Shown: positions 24,244 through 33,176 of the stretch, in pieces | Numbering within the stretch: the stretch's first letter is position 1 | Layout of the letters: each line of letters starts with the position of its first letter | Source: Bacteroidales bacterium | GTDB taxonomy: Bacteria > Bacteroidota > Bacteroidia > Bacteroidales > UBA932 | NCBI GenBank assembly: GCA_017428725.1 | Contig: JAFRQH010000031.1 | Location: 1-64,000 of the forward strand | DNA length: 64,000 nt | Reading direction: 5' to 3' | The notes under the pieces: model-generated | Told to the model about the DNA's origin: nothing | The model's database searches: none | What the model saw: the letters and a program-made list of their open reading frames with translations, nothing else | Translations under genes and position numbers: made by a program

Positions 24244-27228
24244 TTATTGCAGCAGGTTCTCCTTGAACTCGATCTCCACGATGCGCAGCTCGTGGCTGGG
24301 CTTGTCGGCGCCCTGGGCCTTGAAGAGGTCCAGCTCGCCGGCGGCCGGCGCGACCACCTCCGTGATGGCGCCGAAGGCATCCTGCTCGGCGGCGGAGCCC
24401 TTGAGCCGCAGGGTGACCTCGCGCGTCGTCACGGGGCGCACCGGGATGTGGACGTAGCCCAGGGTCCGCTCCGTGTCGCCGCTCCAGATCAGCTCCTTGC
24501 CGGCGTAGATCTCGATGGGGTAGGAGCGCATCCGCCAGCCGGTGAACTTGACGCAGATCTCGTCGATGGTGGCCATCCGGCCGAGCTGATAGGTGATCCA
24601 GCCCGTGGCGAGCTGGCCGTCGTTGGTCCACTCGCTGAGCTCGTTGTCGTCCCAGCTCGCGGCCGCCTTGTCGGCGTTGGCGCCGGCCGTAGCGCCCACG
24701 ATCTCCACGTCGACCGCCCGGTCGATGTAGGAGGGCGTCTGCGGTGTTTCGCCGCGGTCCAGCCGCGCGGCCAGGTGCTCGCCGGGGATGTAGGTCGACA
24801 GTCCGCCCACGGTCTCGAACGGGACGGTCTCCAGCGAGATGGAGGCGCCCTTCAGGCCCTCGGCGCTCGCCGTGAGCGTGACCTTGCCGGCCTTCGTGGT
24901 CGAGCGCAGGATCGCGCGGTTCACGCCGCACTCCACCGGGAAGTCCTTCGCGAGGATATAGTTGTCCGGCCCCTGCGCGATGCCGCCGCGCCACTCCGCG
25001 GGGCCCTGCAGGTCGTAATGGATCATATCATTGGCCAGCGGGCAGCGGCGGCCCTGGGCGTCCACCACCTCGATCTGCACGAGGGCGACGTCGGCCCCGT
25101 CGGCCTTCCAGCCGCTCGGATTCTCGATCTTCGTGAGCTTGAGCGCCGCCGGCGCGCCCGCCGTCTCCAGCGCGTAGCGCGTGACGGCCTGGCCGCCGTT
25201 GTAGCCCACCGCCTCCAGCTTGCCGGGGGCGAAGGCCACGTCCTTGTACGTGAACAGGAAGTGGTACCGCTGCTCCGGGGCGGGCAGTTCGCGCCCGTTC
25301 AGGAACAGCTTGACCGTCTCGGTATTGGACACGACGTACACGGGCTTGACGGTCCCGGCGTCGTAGTTCCAGTGGCCCACGATGTAGATGTGGGGTTTCT
25401 CGATATCCACCCAGCCGTCCCACATCACCTGATGGGCGAAATAGGTGTCCTTGGGGATGCGGATCGGGTCGACGTTGCCGCTGCGGCGGTAGTTCTCCAC
25501 GCCCCGGAAGTGGGTGTTGGAGTCAGAGAAGATGATCTTGACGCCGCCGCTGCTCACACGCGGGCCCGTGCCGGGGCGCTCGCGCCAGTAGTCGTACCAG
25601 CGGGCCACGTGCTCCACCACGAAGTTGTCCTGGTTGTGGTTGTAGGCGCCGGATGCGCCCGGCACGTAGGCGTTCTGGGAGGCGGACCAGACCATATTGT
25701 TGCCTTCGCCCTCCTTGTGGTGGGGATAGGACCAGTCGTCCCAGTATTTGCGGAGCGCCTCGTCGCGGCAGTACTCCATCGCCCAGAAGGGAGAGTGGGC
25801 GCTCTTGTTGATGTAGAGCATCTCGCCGCCGTACTCGGCCTCGCGGATGTCCAGCATCTCGCGGCTGCCGATGGCGCGGCCGCCGTAGTAGTCGTATTGG
25901 TCGCGGATCTCCCGCATCTCAAGCATATGCTCGCGGCTGATAGATTCGTTGCCGCACTCGTAGTAGATGATCGACGGGTTGTTGCGGTTGTAGATGATGG
26001 CATCGCGCATCAGTTCCTTGCGCTGCTCCCACTGCTGGCCGACGCAGTCCTTCTCGGCGTCGCCGGCCTGCATGCTCATCATCAGGCCCACGCGGTCGCA
26101 GCTCTCGATGTCCTGCTTCCACGGCGTGACGTGCATCCAGCGCACCGTGTTGGCGTTGCTCTCCACCATCAGGCCGTTGGAATAGTCGCTCAGCCAGGCT
26201 GGGACGCTCATCCCGAGCGCCGGCCATTCGTTGGAGGTGCGCTGCGCAAAGCCCTTGACCTGCAGCACGCGGTCGTTGATCCAGATCTTGCCCTCGGCGA
26301 AGCGCGTCTTGCGGAAGCCCGTGCGCGTCGTGACTTCGTCCACGACCTTGCCGTCCACGACCAGACAGGTCTTGACGTCGTAGAGATACCCGTAGCCCCA
26401 GCTCCAGAAATGCAGACCTTCCACCGGCGCCTCGGCGCAGAGCGTCGCCGTTGCACCGGCAGCCACCGTCACCGGCTCGCTCCCGAAGGTCTTCAGGACC
26501 GTGCCGTCGCGGTCGATCAGGGCAACGCGGTATTCCGCCGCCTGCGGCTTGCCGGTCTCGTTGCGGACCTCGGACTCCGCGTGCAGCAGCGCGGTGCGCG
26601 CCTTCACGCGGATGTCGGCGGCGTAGACATACACGCCGGTCGTCCCGAGGTTGCTGTACAGCGGCAGGGTCTGGTAGAGCTTGCCGGTCACGTGCAGCCA
26701 GACGTTCTTGGGCAGGCCGCCGTAGTTGGCGTTGAAATTCTTGTTGGACCACTGGTATTTCACGCCCGTGCTGCGCTCGGCATAGTCCCAGTTGTTGTCC
26801 ACGCGCACGGCGATCACGTTCGCGCCCGTCTTGACGTAGGGCGTCAGGTCGAAACCGAAGGCCATCACGCCGTTCTCGTGCTGCCCGACCATCTTGCCGT
26901 TGACGTACACGTCCACGCCCTGGCGGGCGCCTTCGAACTCCACGAAGACCTTCTGGCCCTTCGTCTCCCTGGGGAGCACGAAATGCTTGCGGTACCACAT
27001 CACCGTGTCGGTGAGGTCGTGGATGTCCACGCGGAAGGCCTCGTCTTCGTTGAAGGCGTGGGGGAGCGTGACCTTCTGCCAGCCCTTGTCGTTGAAGTTC
27101 ACGGCCTTGGCGGCGGGGAAGTCGCCCACCTTGAGCAGCCAGTCGGAATTGAAGTTGTAACGGGTGCGCGCTCCGGCGCAGAAAGTAGCGAGAATCGCCA
27201 GGCAAACAAGCAGTCTTTTCGGTCTCAT
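24244..27228 (-). CDS. GH2 family glycoside hydrolase with C-terminal beta-sandwich domains
   Basis: 994 residues from the ATG at 27228 (MRPKRLLVCLAILATFCAGA, signal peptide); a TTG one codon upstream is in frame but less likely. Domain order: sugar-binding (FNEDEAFRVDIHD, VFVEFEGARQGVDVYVNGK), immunoglobulin-like, TIM barrel with YYECGNESISREHM near residue 427 (acid/base Glu) and AMEYCRDE near 484 (candidate nucleophile), then DUF4982-like sandwich (VKLFLNGRELP) and a discoidin-like C-terminal domain (ASWDDNELSEWTNDGQLATGWI). It resembles Bacteroides GH2 enzymes from RG-I loci with beta-galactosidase-type roles; beta-glucuronidase cannot be excluded. It is the first gene of the 13-gene operon, directly under a recognisable promoter. 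Confidence 0.82.
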   Translation of the reverse strand: MRPKRLLVCLAILATFCAGARTRYNFNSDWLLKVGDFPAAKAVNFNDKGWQKVTLPHAFNEDEAFRVDIHDLTDTVMWYRKHFVLPRETKGQKVFVEFEGARQGVDVYVNGKMVGQHENGVMAFGFDLTPYVKTGANVIAVRVDNNWDYAERSTGVKYQWSNKNFNANYGGLPKNVWLHVTGKLYQTLPLYSNLGTTGVYVYAADIRVKARTALLHAESEVRNETGKPQAAEYRVALIDRDGTVLKTFGSEPVTVAAGATATLCAEAPVEGLHFWSWGYGYLYDVKTCLVVDGKVVDEVTTRTGFRKTRFAEGKIWINDRVLQVKGFAQRTSNEWPALGMSVPAWLSDYSNGLMVESNANTVRWMHVTPWKQDIESCDRVGLMMSMQAGDAEKDCVGQQWEQRKELMRDAIIYNRNNPSIIYYECGNESISREHMLEMREIRDQYDYYGGRAIGSREMLDIREAEYGGEMLYINKSAHSPFWAMEYCRDEALRKYWDDWSYPHHKEGEGNNMVWSASQNAYVPGASGAYNHNQDNFVVEHVARWYDYWRERPGTGPRVSSGGVKIIFSDSNTHFRGVENYRRSGNVDPIRIPKDTYFAHQVMWDGWVDIEKPHIYIVGHWNYDAGTVKPVYVVSNTETVKLFLNGRELPAPEQRYHFLFTYKDVAFAPGKLEAVGYNGGQAVTRYALETAGAPAALKLTKIENPSGWKADGADVALVQIEVVDAQGRRCPLANDMIHYDLQGPAEWRGGIAQGPDNYILAKDFPVECGVNRAILRSTTKAGKVTLTASAEGLKGASISLETVPFETVGGLSTYIPGEHLAARLDRGETPQTPSYIDRAVDVEIVGATAGANADKAAASWDDNELSEWTNDGQLATGWITYQLGRMATIDEICVKFTGWRMRSYPIEIYAGKELIWSGDTERTLGYVHIPVRPVTTREVTLRLKGSAAEQDAFGAITEVVAPAAGELDLFKAQGADKPSHELRIVEIEFKENLLQ

Positions 27229-27248
27229 CAATGTGGTCGTTTATCCTG

Positions 27249-27279
27249 CTAATATAGCGATTTCCCGCCGGAAAACAAA
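27249..27279 (-). promoter_or_regulatory. Promoter of the 13-gene RG-I operon
   Basis: On the minus strand TTTG (27276-27279) is followed after 19 bases by TATATTAG (27249-27256), one mismatch from the -7 consensus TAnnTTTG. Transcription would start around 27243 with a very short leader before the GH2 ATG at 27228. No comparable element and no terminator is seen in the gaps further down to 4102. Confidence 0.6.
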
Positions 27280-27286
27280 ATAAGAC

Positions 27287-27314
27287 GGGAGGCGCCCCTG
27301 CCGGAGCGCCTCCC
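27287..27314 (-). terminator. Hairpin terminator after SusC/D pair 1
   Basis: A 9-bp GC-rich stem (27287-27295 with 27306-27314) is followed on the minus strand by GTCTTATTTTG. It lies 30 bases past the SusD stop and just before the RG-I operon promoter. Confidence 0.65.
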
Positions 27315-27343
27315 TTTGGAGAATGCTTGGATTCCTGGTTCTG

Positions 27344-29536
27344 CTATTTGTCCGGGAAACCGTAACCGTTGGTCAGGCCCGTGGTAACGATGGTCGTGTA
27401 CTGCATCGGGTTGAGATAGATAGGAGCTTTCTTGGCAGCATAATCAGCATCGCTATAGCCGCCGAAGAACTTCGTCGACCACTCGGCCAGACGGTCGGGG
27501 CTCTCTGTCTTGCGTTCCACGTCTACCTTGATGTCGGTGTACATGTCAATACCCCAGACGGTCTTGGCATAACCATCGGCTTCAAGGGCCTTGGCCTCGG
27601 CCCCCTCGGGATCGATGTACTTGAACAGACCCTTGATGGCGAGGTTGGTATAATCTTCGACGGGGACCATGGAGACATTGATGCCCTGACTGATAGCGCT
27701 GGCTTTGACAGCCGCCCAGTCGTCGTGCTGGCCGCGCCAGCCCGGGTAGAGTACGGGATCATCCTCTTTGCCAGGAGGCGTCTGCATCGTCAGGCGATAG
27801 CCATAGTCTACCTTGGCGTTAACGGCTTTGGTCCAGATCCAATTGGAAATCACGTTTCCGTTGGCATACTCGTGATAACCCTTCGCCTTGAGGTCGTCGA
27901 TGGTCTGGATGAGGTTCTTGCGGAAATTGACCGCTACTTCGGGCATCTTGCCGCTACGGACCAGATCCCAGCGACGGAGCCCTTCGCCGACAAACTCAAG
28001 TTGGCGTTCATTGAAGATGGCATCCACCAGGTTGCCGCCGTTGGCCGCAAGCAGATCGTTGAACTTGGCATCCTGGATGTCATCGGCGAAAGCACGGTCG
28101 TGGATCTTGCGGAGTTCGGTGGTTGCCTTGCCGGTCTCGCCAGTCTGGGCGTAAGCCTCGGCGAGCATCAAGATGACGTCAGCCTGTCGCATCTGCACGA
28201 AGCTGATGCCGGAGTTGAGCTGGCGCGGATCCGGATTGGCCTGGCGGTTGAGGTCATACTTGTTCATGTGGATGCCGCCGGTGGTCTTGTTGCCCAAGGA
28301 GAAGGTATTGATGATCTCGGTGCCGTTTCCGTGGGAACTCGTGACAGTCAGGGAGGCATCACGGCGCATATCCTGCGGATCGAAGATCCCATAGTACACT
28401 TCAGGATAGGAAGAGGTTTGGGCATTCGATTTCGGCGGCAGGGCCGGGGATCCCGCGTCGCATCCACGACCATAGTTGTAGGCGATGCGGCTGCTTCCGC
28501 CAACGCCCTTCATGGTCAACTCGTAGATAGTCTCTTCGGCCATTTTCTGGTCGTTGACCGTGTTGAAGTAGTACTGGAACGGGTTGCCGTAGACACGGCC
28601 CTTGTCGTCAGAGCGGGGATCCGTCGTGGTCAGGATAACACCGCCAGGCTGGTTGACGGCCTTCTCAAGGTACGGGAGGGCCTTGGTGTAGAAATTCTTC
28701 CAGTCGGAACGGCGGTTGTAGGCAGCGCCGCGGCTGTCGTCGGAGCCCCAGGTTTCGAAACTGAGGGGTTTGCCGTCTTTGTCCGTATAGAAATCGGTGC
28801 CCAGGTCGGTGCGGCGGGTCTGGTAACCGGCCTCCATGAAGCAAAGCCGGCCAATGAGACCGTCCACGTAGTTGCGGGTCATCTGGTCGGAGAGGTGACC
28901 GTTTTGGCCGACGGTATACATCAGGTTTTCGATACCGATCAGGTTTTCGATCTCGTTCTCGATAATGAAGTCGCGGGAGCTGAGTTCCTTGGTCTCCATG
29001 CCGACGGTGTCGATGTAGAGGGCGTCACCGAAGTAGCGGACCAGGTCGTAATACATCGTGGCACGCAGGGCATAGGCCTGTCCGAGCAGGTCGGACCAGT
29101 CGTTGGGAGCACTGGATTTGATCTGTTCGAAGTTGTCGAAACCTTCGATATAATAGATTACCTGGTTGCACTTGGCGATTACGGAGTACATACGGTCCCA
29201 GATACCGCTGGAAGCAGCATTGGTGATCTGATAGTTCTCAGTTGAGTTGAGATAGAGTTGGGCGCCGGCGATGAAGATGGCGGCGGAGGCACCGATGGAG
29301 CAGCGCTCCACGTCGGATCCCATGTTGTCCCAATTGCAGAACAGGCCTTCGCTGTTGGTGTTGCACTGGAGATAAGTGTTGTAGGCGCCCAGCAGGACGG
29401 TCTTGGCCGTCTCGTAGCTTCCGAAGACGAAATCCCCGTCCACGACGGAAGGGGAGGACACAGTGAGCGTATTCTTGCAGGAGAAGAGGGAGAGGCTTGC
29501 CAGCAAGACGACGGAATATTTAAGTAACTTTTTCAT
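27344..29536 (-). CDS. SusD-family surface glycan-binding lipoprotein (pair 1)
   Basis: 730 residues from the ATG at 29536 (MKKLLKYSVVLLASLSLFSC; Cys is the lipidation site). An upstream TTG is in frame but less likely. It has the SusD helical TPR fold: an N-terminal domain with VVDGDFVFGSYETAKTVLLGAY, ALRATMYYDLVRYFGD, and a C-terminal section with IFNERQLEFVGEGLRRWDLVRSG, the usual RagB/SusD ending. It caps the SusC barrel and binds the glycan at the cell surface. It is 28 bases downstream of its susC partner. Base composition here seems lower in GC than in the neighbouring enzyme genes. The bound glycan is inferred to be an RG-I or side-chain fragment from context only. Confidence 0.92.
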   Translation of the reverse strand: MKKLLKYSVVLLASLSLFSCKNTLTVSSPSVVDGDFVFGSYETAKTVLLGAYNTYLQCNTNSEGLFCNWDNMGSDVERCSIGASAAIFIAGAQLYLNSTENYQITNAASSGIWDRMYSVIAKCNQVIYYIEGFDNFEQIKSSAPNDWSDLLGQAYALRATMYYDLVRYFGDALYIDTVGMETKELSSRDFIIENEIENLIGIENLMYTVGQNGHLSDQMTRNYVDGLIGRLCFMEAGYQTRRTDLGTDFYTDKDGKPLSFETWGSDDSRGAAYNRRSDWKNFYTKALPYLEKAVNQPGGVILTTTDPRSDDKGRVYGNPFQYYFNTVNDQKMAEETIYELTMKGVGGSSRIAYNYGRGCDAGSPALPPKSNAQTSSYPEVYYGIFDPQDMRRDASLTVTSSHGNGTEIINTFSLGNKTTGGIHMNKYDLNRQANPDPRQLNSGISFVQMRQADVILMLAEAYAQTGETGKATTELRKIHDRAFADDIQDAKFNDLLAANGGNLVDAIFNERQLEFVGEGLRRWDLVRSGKMPEVAVNFRKNLIQTIDDLKAKGYHEYANGNVISNWIWTKAVNAKVDYGYRLTMQTPPGKEDDPVLYPGWRGQHDDWAAVKASAISQGINVSMVPVEDYTNLAIKGLFKYIDPEGAEAKALEADGYAKTVWGIDMYTDIKVDVERKTESPDRLAEWSTKFFGGYSDADYAAKKAPIYLNPMQYTTIVTTGLTNGYGFPDK

Positions 29537-29564
29537 TTTCAATAATTTTCAGTGTCCAGTCAAA

Positions 29565-32500
29565 TTACAGCGTAATGTTCAGACCGAAAGTGAAAGTCTT
29601 GGCGATCGGGTAGGCATTGTTGTCAATGCCCGGCGTCGGGAAGTTGGCGCCGCCCGTATTGCGGGTAGCATTCGTGTTGACCTCAGGATCCAGGCCGGTA
29701 TACTTGGTCAGCGTAAGGAGGTTGGTGCCGGTGAAGTAGACACGGAGATTGTTCATGCCAACCTTGCGGGCCCACTCCTTCGGCAGGGTGTAGCCGATGG
29801 TAAGATTCTTCAGACGCAGGTAGGAGGCATCCTCCAGCCACTTGTCGAAGAGCAGGGCGACCATGGAGGTCGGACTGTGCATCGTGGCGCCGGCATTCAT
29901 CTTGGCAAGTTCGGCGGGGTCGGAGACAAACTCCAGTTCGCCGTTGCTGGACCAGCGGTAAGGGCTATAGGCATCTTTGACGAAAGCCAGGCGGTTGGAG
30001 CCGAACATGTTGTCCTTGGCACCATAGGTGGACATCATGGACCAGTAGTTCAGCAGCCGGCCGCCGATCACATAGTTGAAATTGGCGCCGAAATCAAGGT
30101 TCTTCCAGCGGCCACTGAGGGAGAAGGATCCGGTGGAGCGCGGCGTCATCTCTCCGACGATGTAGGTGTCGTTGGAGTTGATCTTTCCGTCCGGCTTGTC
30201 AGCGGGATAGATATCTGCGGATTTGGCTGCACCCGGGAAAGCCTTCTGGCCGGCAGGAAGATTGAAACTGGTCCAATAGGAGTCGTAGTCAAGGTCGGGG
30301 AGACCCGGTTTCAGGGTATATATGCCATTGGCATAGGTGAAATCATCCGGCGTGTACCAGCCTTCGTACTTGTAAGCCTGGATTGTGCCGATGGCATATC
30401 CTTCCCGGAGGATATATTCACCGGCGGTGGGATAGTGCTCCGAATTGGTCCAGTTGCCATACGTGTTGGCCGTAACGGAATCGGAGAGCTTCTCAATCCG
30501 GTTGACATTGTAGTTGTAGATAAGGTTCGCGCTCAGGGTGAAGTCGCCGCTGCGGACGATGTCACCGCCAATGGAGAGTTCGATACCCTTGTTGGATACG
30601 ACGCCCATGTTCTGGTACTGATAGGTGTATCCCGTTGCGGCATTGACCGTGACTGGCATCAGCAAGTCGTTGGTCGTGGCCCAGTAACCCTCGACCGTAC
30701 CATAAAGACGGTCATCGAAGAAGCCGAAATCAATACCGAGGTTGCGGGTGATGGTGGATTCCCACTTCAAGTCGGGATTCATCATCATACTGCCGGGGGC
30801 GTACGGATAACCATATCCCGTTTCGGTATCATTGCGGTCGCTGGAGATCGTATAGCGGGTCGAACCCGAACTCAGCGACCAGGTCTCTTTCCAGAGGTTG
30901 GCGTTGATGGCGTCGGAGCCGGTCACGCCGTAGGAGAGACGAAGTTTGAGATTGGAGAGCCAGTCATGCGTGTCGGCCATCCAAGGCTCGTCATTGACGC
31001 GCCAGGCAAAAGCCGCAGCCGGGAAATAGCCCCAGCGATGGTTCGGAGCGAACCGGGAAGAACCGTCGGCACGGAACGTCGCCGTGAACAGATACCGGTC
31101 ATAGAGCGCATAGTTGGCGCGGGCAAAGAACGAAATGGAACGTCCCGGAACGTTGTAGTTGGTGGTGAAGGAGTTGTTCTTCGTGCCCTGGTTCATCATG
31201 GCGAACGTGTGCTCGCGGTCGAAGTTGGACGGGAAGACCTCGGCATAATACTGCATGTATTCACCGCTGTTTCGGATCATCTCGTTGCCGATCATGAGGT
31301 CGGCGCGATGGACCTCCTTGTTCTGGAAGGGAATATCGTACGAAACCGTGGTAGTCCAGTGGAGGTCGCTGCTCTCGGAACGGCGCAGGGTGGCGCTGTT
31401 GGTTGTGGAGCCGAAGCCTTCGGTGTAGAGTTCGTTCTTGCCGAAGTTCTTGCCCAGACCGATTTCGGAACGCAGTTTCAGGCCGGTGAGCGGAGTCCAG
31501 TTGACGGCACCGATTGCACGGATGTTGTGGTTGAAGTAGTTGTTCGAATCGTTCCAGCGGAGACCGACAGGATTGGCGCCGTCGTCGATGAAGGACGTCG
31601 TGCCGACACCGAACGCGGAACCTGCGGCAGTGACGTCACCGAGCGGGTTGTCGATCGGCTTGTACCGGAAAGCGGATGCCACATTGCTGCCGCCCCGGGA
31701 TTTGGTATAGGCGTAGGCGATATTCAGCTCGACGTTGAAATTGTCGGTGAGTTCCTCGATCGTCTTGAGGGAGGCGTTGGCACGCTGGTACCAGGAGTTG
31801 ACAACCGTACCGTTGTCGTTCAGGAAGTTGAGCGAGAACATGGTGCGGTTCTTCTTGGTGCCGTTGCTGATCGTCAGGTTGTGGCTGTGGGTAATCGCCG
31901 TCTTGTAGAGGTCGGACTGGTAGTTGTGGGTGCGGACGTTGGCATATTGGGAGAACTTGTTGCCATTGTCGATTCCCATGCTGGAATCGTTGAGGCCGAA
32001 GTACTTCAGCATGTTCGTGTAGTTCGAGGAGTTGAAGTCCCGGGCATAGCCGAGGGAGAATTTGAGGTAATCCTGCGTGTCGAGGACATCGCGGACGTTG
32101 GCGGAGGAGTCCTTGATCTGGATGAATCCGTTGTAGGTGACGCGGGTCTGTCCCTCGATGGCGCTCTTGGTGGTCACGATTACGACGCCGGAAGCACCGC
32201 GGCTTCCATAGATTGCGGTGGCAGCGGCATCCTTGAGGACATTGATGCTCTTGATTTGGTCAGACGGGACATTGGCCAGGGAGGAGGCGGGGAAACCGTC
32301 GATGATGTAGAGCGGGTTGTTGCTCTGGGTAATGGACTTCGCGCCACGCACGCGGATCTGGGGCTCTGCGCCCGGCGTACCGTCGTTCATACTCACGACC
32401 ACACCGGCCAGCTTGCCCTGAAGGGCCTCGCCGACGTTGGCCACCGGCTGAGCGAGATCTTTCTCGCCGACAGCGGCGACGGAACCTGTCAGGTCGCGCA

Positions 32501-32849
32501 CCTTGACGGTACCGTAACCGATGACCACGGTCTCTTCGAGCATCTCCGCGTCGTCGGAAAGCGTGAAATCATACACGTTCTTGCCGGCGACGACCGTGAA
32601 ACTCTGGTCGACGTAGCCGATGCAGGAGACCGTGAGGTTGGAACCCGTGGGAACGGAGAGTGCGTACTTGCCCTCCAGGTCGGTGACCGCACCGGTCGTC
32701 GTGCCGGGGATCATCACGCTGGCGCCGATGACAGGCTGGCCGGTCAAGTCGACGATCGTTCCCGTGATTCGCTGCTGGGCAAACGCAATCGAGCCCCCCA
32801 CGAGGAGGAGCAGCGTTGCCAGCGCCATTCTGAGATGATTCTTCATCAT
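29565..32849 (-). CDS. SusC-family TonB-dependent outer-membrane transporter (pair 1)
   Basis: About 1094 residues from the ATG at 32849 (MMKNHLRMALATLLLLVGGSIAFA signal); the next codon is also ATG. Mature domain order: carboxypeptidase-regulatory-like beta-sandwich (RITGTIVDLTGQPVIGASV), the SusC plug with EETVVIGYGTVKVRDLTGSV and IYGSRGASGVVIVTTK, and a 22-strand barrel ending FGLNITL. There is no STN/secretin-like signalling extension before the sandwich, so it is unlikely to signal to an anti-sigma factor. It imports oligosaccharides delivered by the SusD lipid-anchored lid, using TonB energy. It is less similar to the other three SusC proteins at the signal peptide than pairs 2 and 3 are to each other. 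Confidence 0.95.
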   Translation of the reverse strand: MMKNHLRMALATLLLLVGGSIAFAQQRITGTIVDLTGQPVIGASVMIPGTTTGAVTDLEGKYALSVPTGSNLTVSCIGYVDQSFTVVAGKNVYDFTLSDDAEMLEETVVIGYGTVKVRDLTGSVAAVGEKDLAQPVANVGEALQGKLAGVVVSMNDGTPGAEPQIRVRGAKSITQSNNPLYIIDGFPASSLANVPSDQIKSINVLKDAAATAIYGSRGASGVVIVTTKSAIEGQTRVTYNGFIQIKDSSANVRDVLDTQDYLKFSLGYARDFNSSNYTNMLKYFGLNDSSMGIDNGNKFSQYANVRTHNYQSDLYKTAITHSHNLTISNGTKKNRTMFSLNFLNDNGTVVNSWYQRANASLKTIEELTDNFNVELNIAYAYTKSRGGSNVASAFRYKPIDNPLGDVTAAGSAFGVGTTSFIDDGANPVGLRWNDSNNYFNHNIRAIGAVNWTPLTGLKLRSEIGLGKNFGKNELYTEGFGSTTNSATLRRSESSDLHWTTTVSYDIPFQNKEVHRADLMIGNEMIRNSGEYMQYYAEVFPSNFDREHTFAMMNQGTKNNSFTTNYNVPGRSISFFARANYALYDRYLFTATFRADGSSRFAPNHRWGYFPAAAFAWRVNDEPWMADTHDWLSNLKLRLSYGVTGSDAINANLWKETWSLSSGSTRYTISSDRNDTETGYGYPYAPGSMMMNPDLKWESTITRNLGIDFGFFDDRLYGTVEGYWATTNDLLMPVTVNAATGYTYQYQNMGVVSNKGIELSIGGDIVRSGDFTLSANLIYNYNVNRIEKLSDSVTANTYGNWTNSEHYPTAGEYILREGYAIGTIQAYKYEGWYTPDDFTYANGIYTLKPGLPDLDYDSYWTSFNLPAGQKAFPGAAKSADIYPADKPDGKINSNDTYIVGEMTPRSTGSFSLSGRWKNLDFGANFNYVIGGRLLNYWSMMSTYGAKDNMFGSNRLAFVKDAYSPYRWSSNGELEFVSDPAELAKMNAGATMHSPTSMVALLFDKWLEDASYLRLKNLTIGYTLPKEWARKVGMNNLRVYFTGTNLLTLTKYTGLDPEVNTNATRNTGGANFPTPGIDNNAYPIAKTFTFGLNITL

Positions 32850-32910
32850 TAAAGAATTTTGGTTAAACAATATGGTTAATAGTGTATGTCAGGCGCAGGT
32901 TTTAGACTCA

Positions 32911-32918
32911 CAAATATA
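32911..32918 (-). promoter_or_regulatory. -7 promoter element for SusC/D pair 1
   Basis: TATATTTG on the minus strand, an exact TAnnTTTG match, about 62 bases before the susC ATG. No TTTG lies at the proper -33 distance, which fits a promoter that depends on an activator. Confidence 0.55.
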
Positions 32919-33110
32919 ATATTATTTTATCCTTTTTGTGTAACTATCCCTGGCTTTTCTCGTCATGTTTCATATAATAAGTTGATAATTAACGAGAAAC
33001 TATGCAACGTGTTAAATGGCTATTTATAAGATACAATTATAGCAAATTATCGGGCGGTTGTCTTGATTTTGTGCGCTGATATATTGAAATATGTCGCGAC
33101 AATGCTTGAT

Positions 33111-33151
33111 AGAAAAAAGCGCGGACACGAGCCCGTCGCTCGTGTCCGCGC
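33111..33151 (-). terminator. Strong rho-independent terminator after the PL11-like gene
   Basis: A perfect 13-bp stem (33119-33131 with 33139-33151, 7-base loop) is followed on the minus strand by a TTTTTT run at 33112-33117. It lies 25 bases past the stop codon. Confidence 0.9.
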
Positions 33152-33176
33152 AAGTCTCGCGGGGTTCCGTCAGATA

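Larger units (their letters stand above)
32850..33176. other. Intergenic region: pair 1 promoter and upstream terminator
   Basis: AT-rich 327 bases with no credible open reading frame. It holds the pair 1 promoter near 32911 and, at 33111-33151, the terminator of the PL11-like gene. The middle (about 32940-33100) is AT-rich with no clear dyad that I could match to a regulator site. Confidence 0.7.

Noticed and set aside
24175..27252. Plus-strand open frame (1025 codons) opposite the GH2 gene
   Set aside because: Same antisense composition effect; no signal, no motif, and it ends in the promoter of the real gene.
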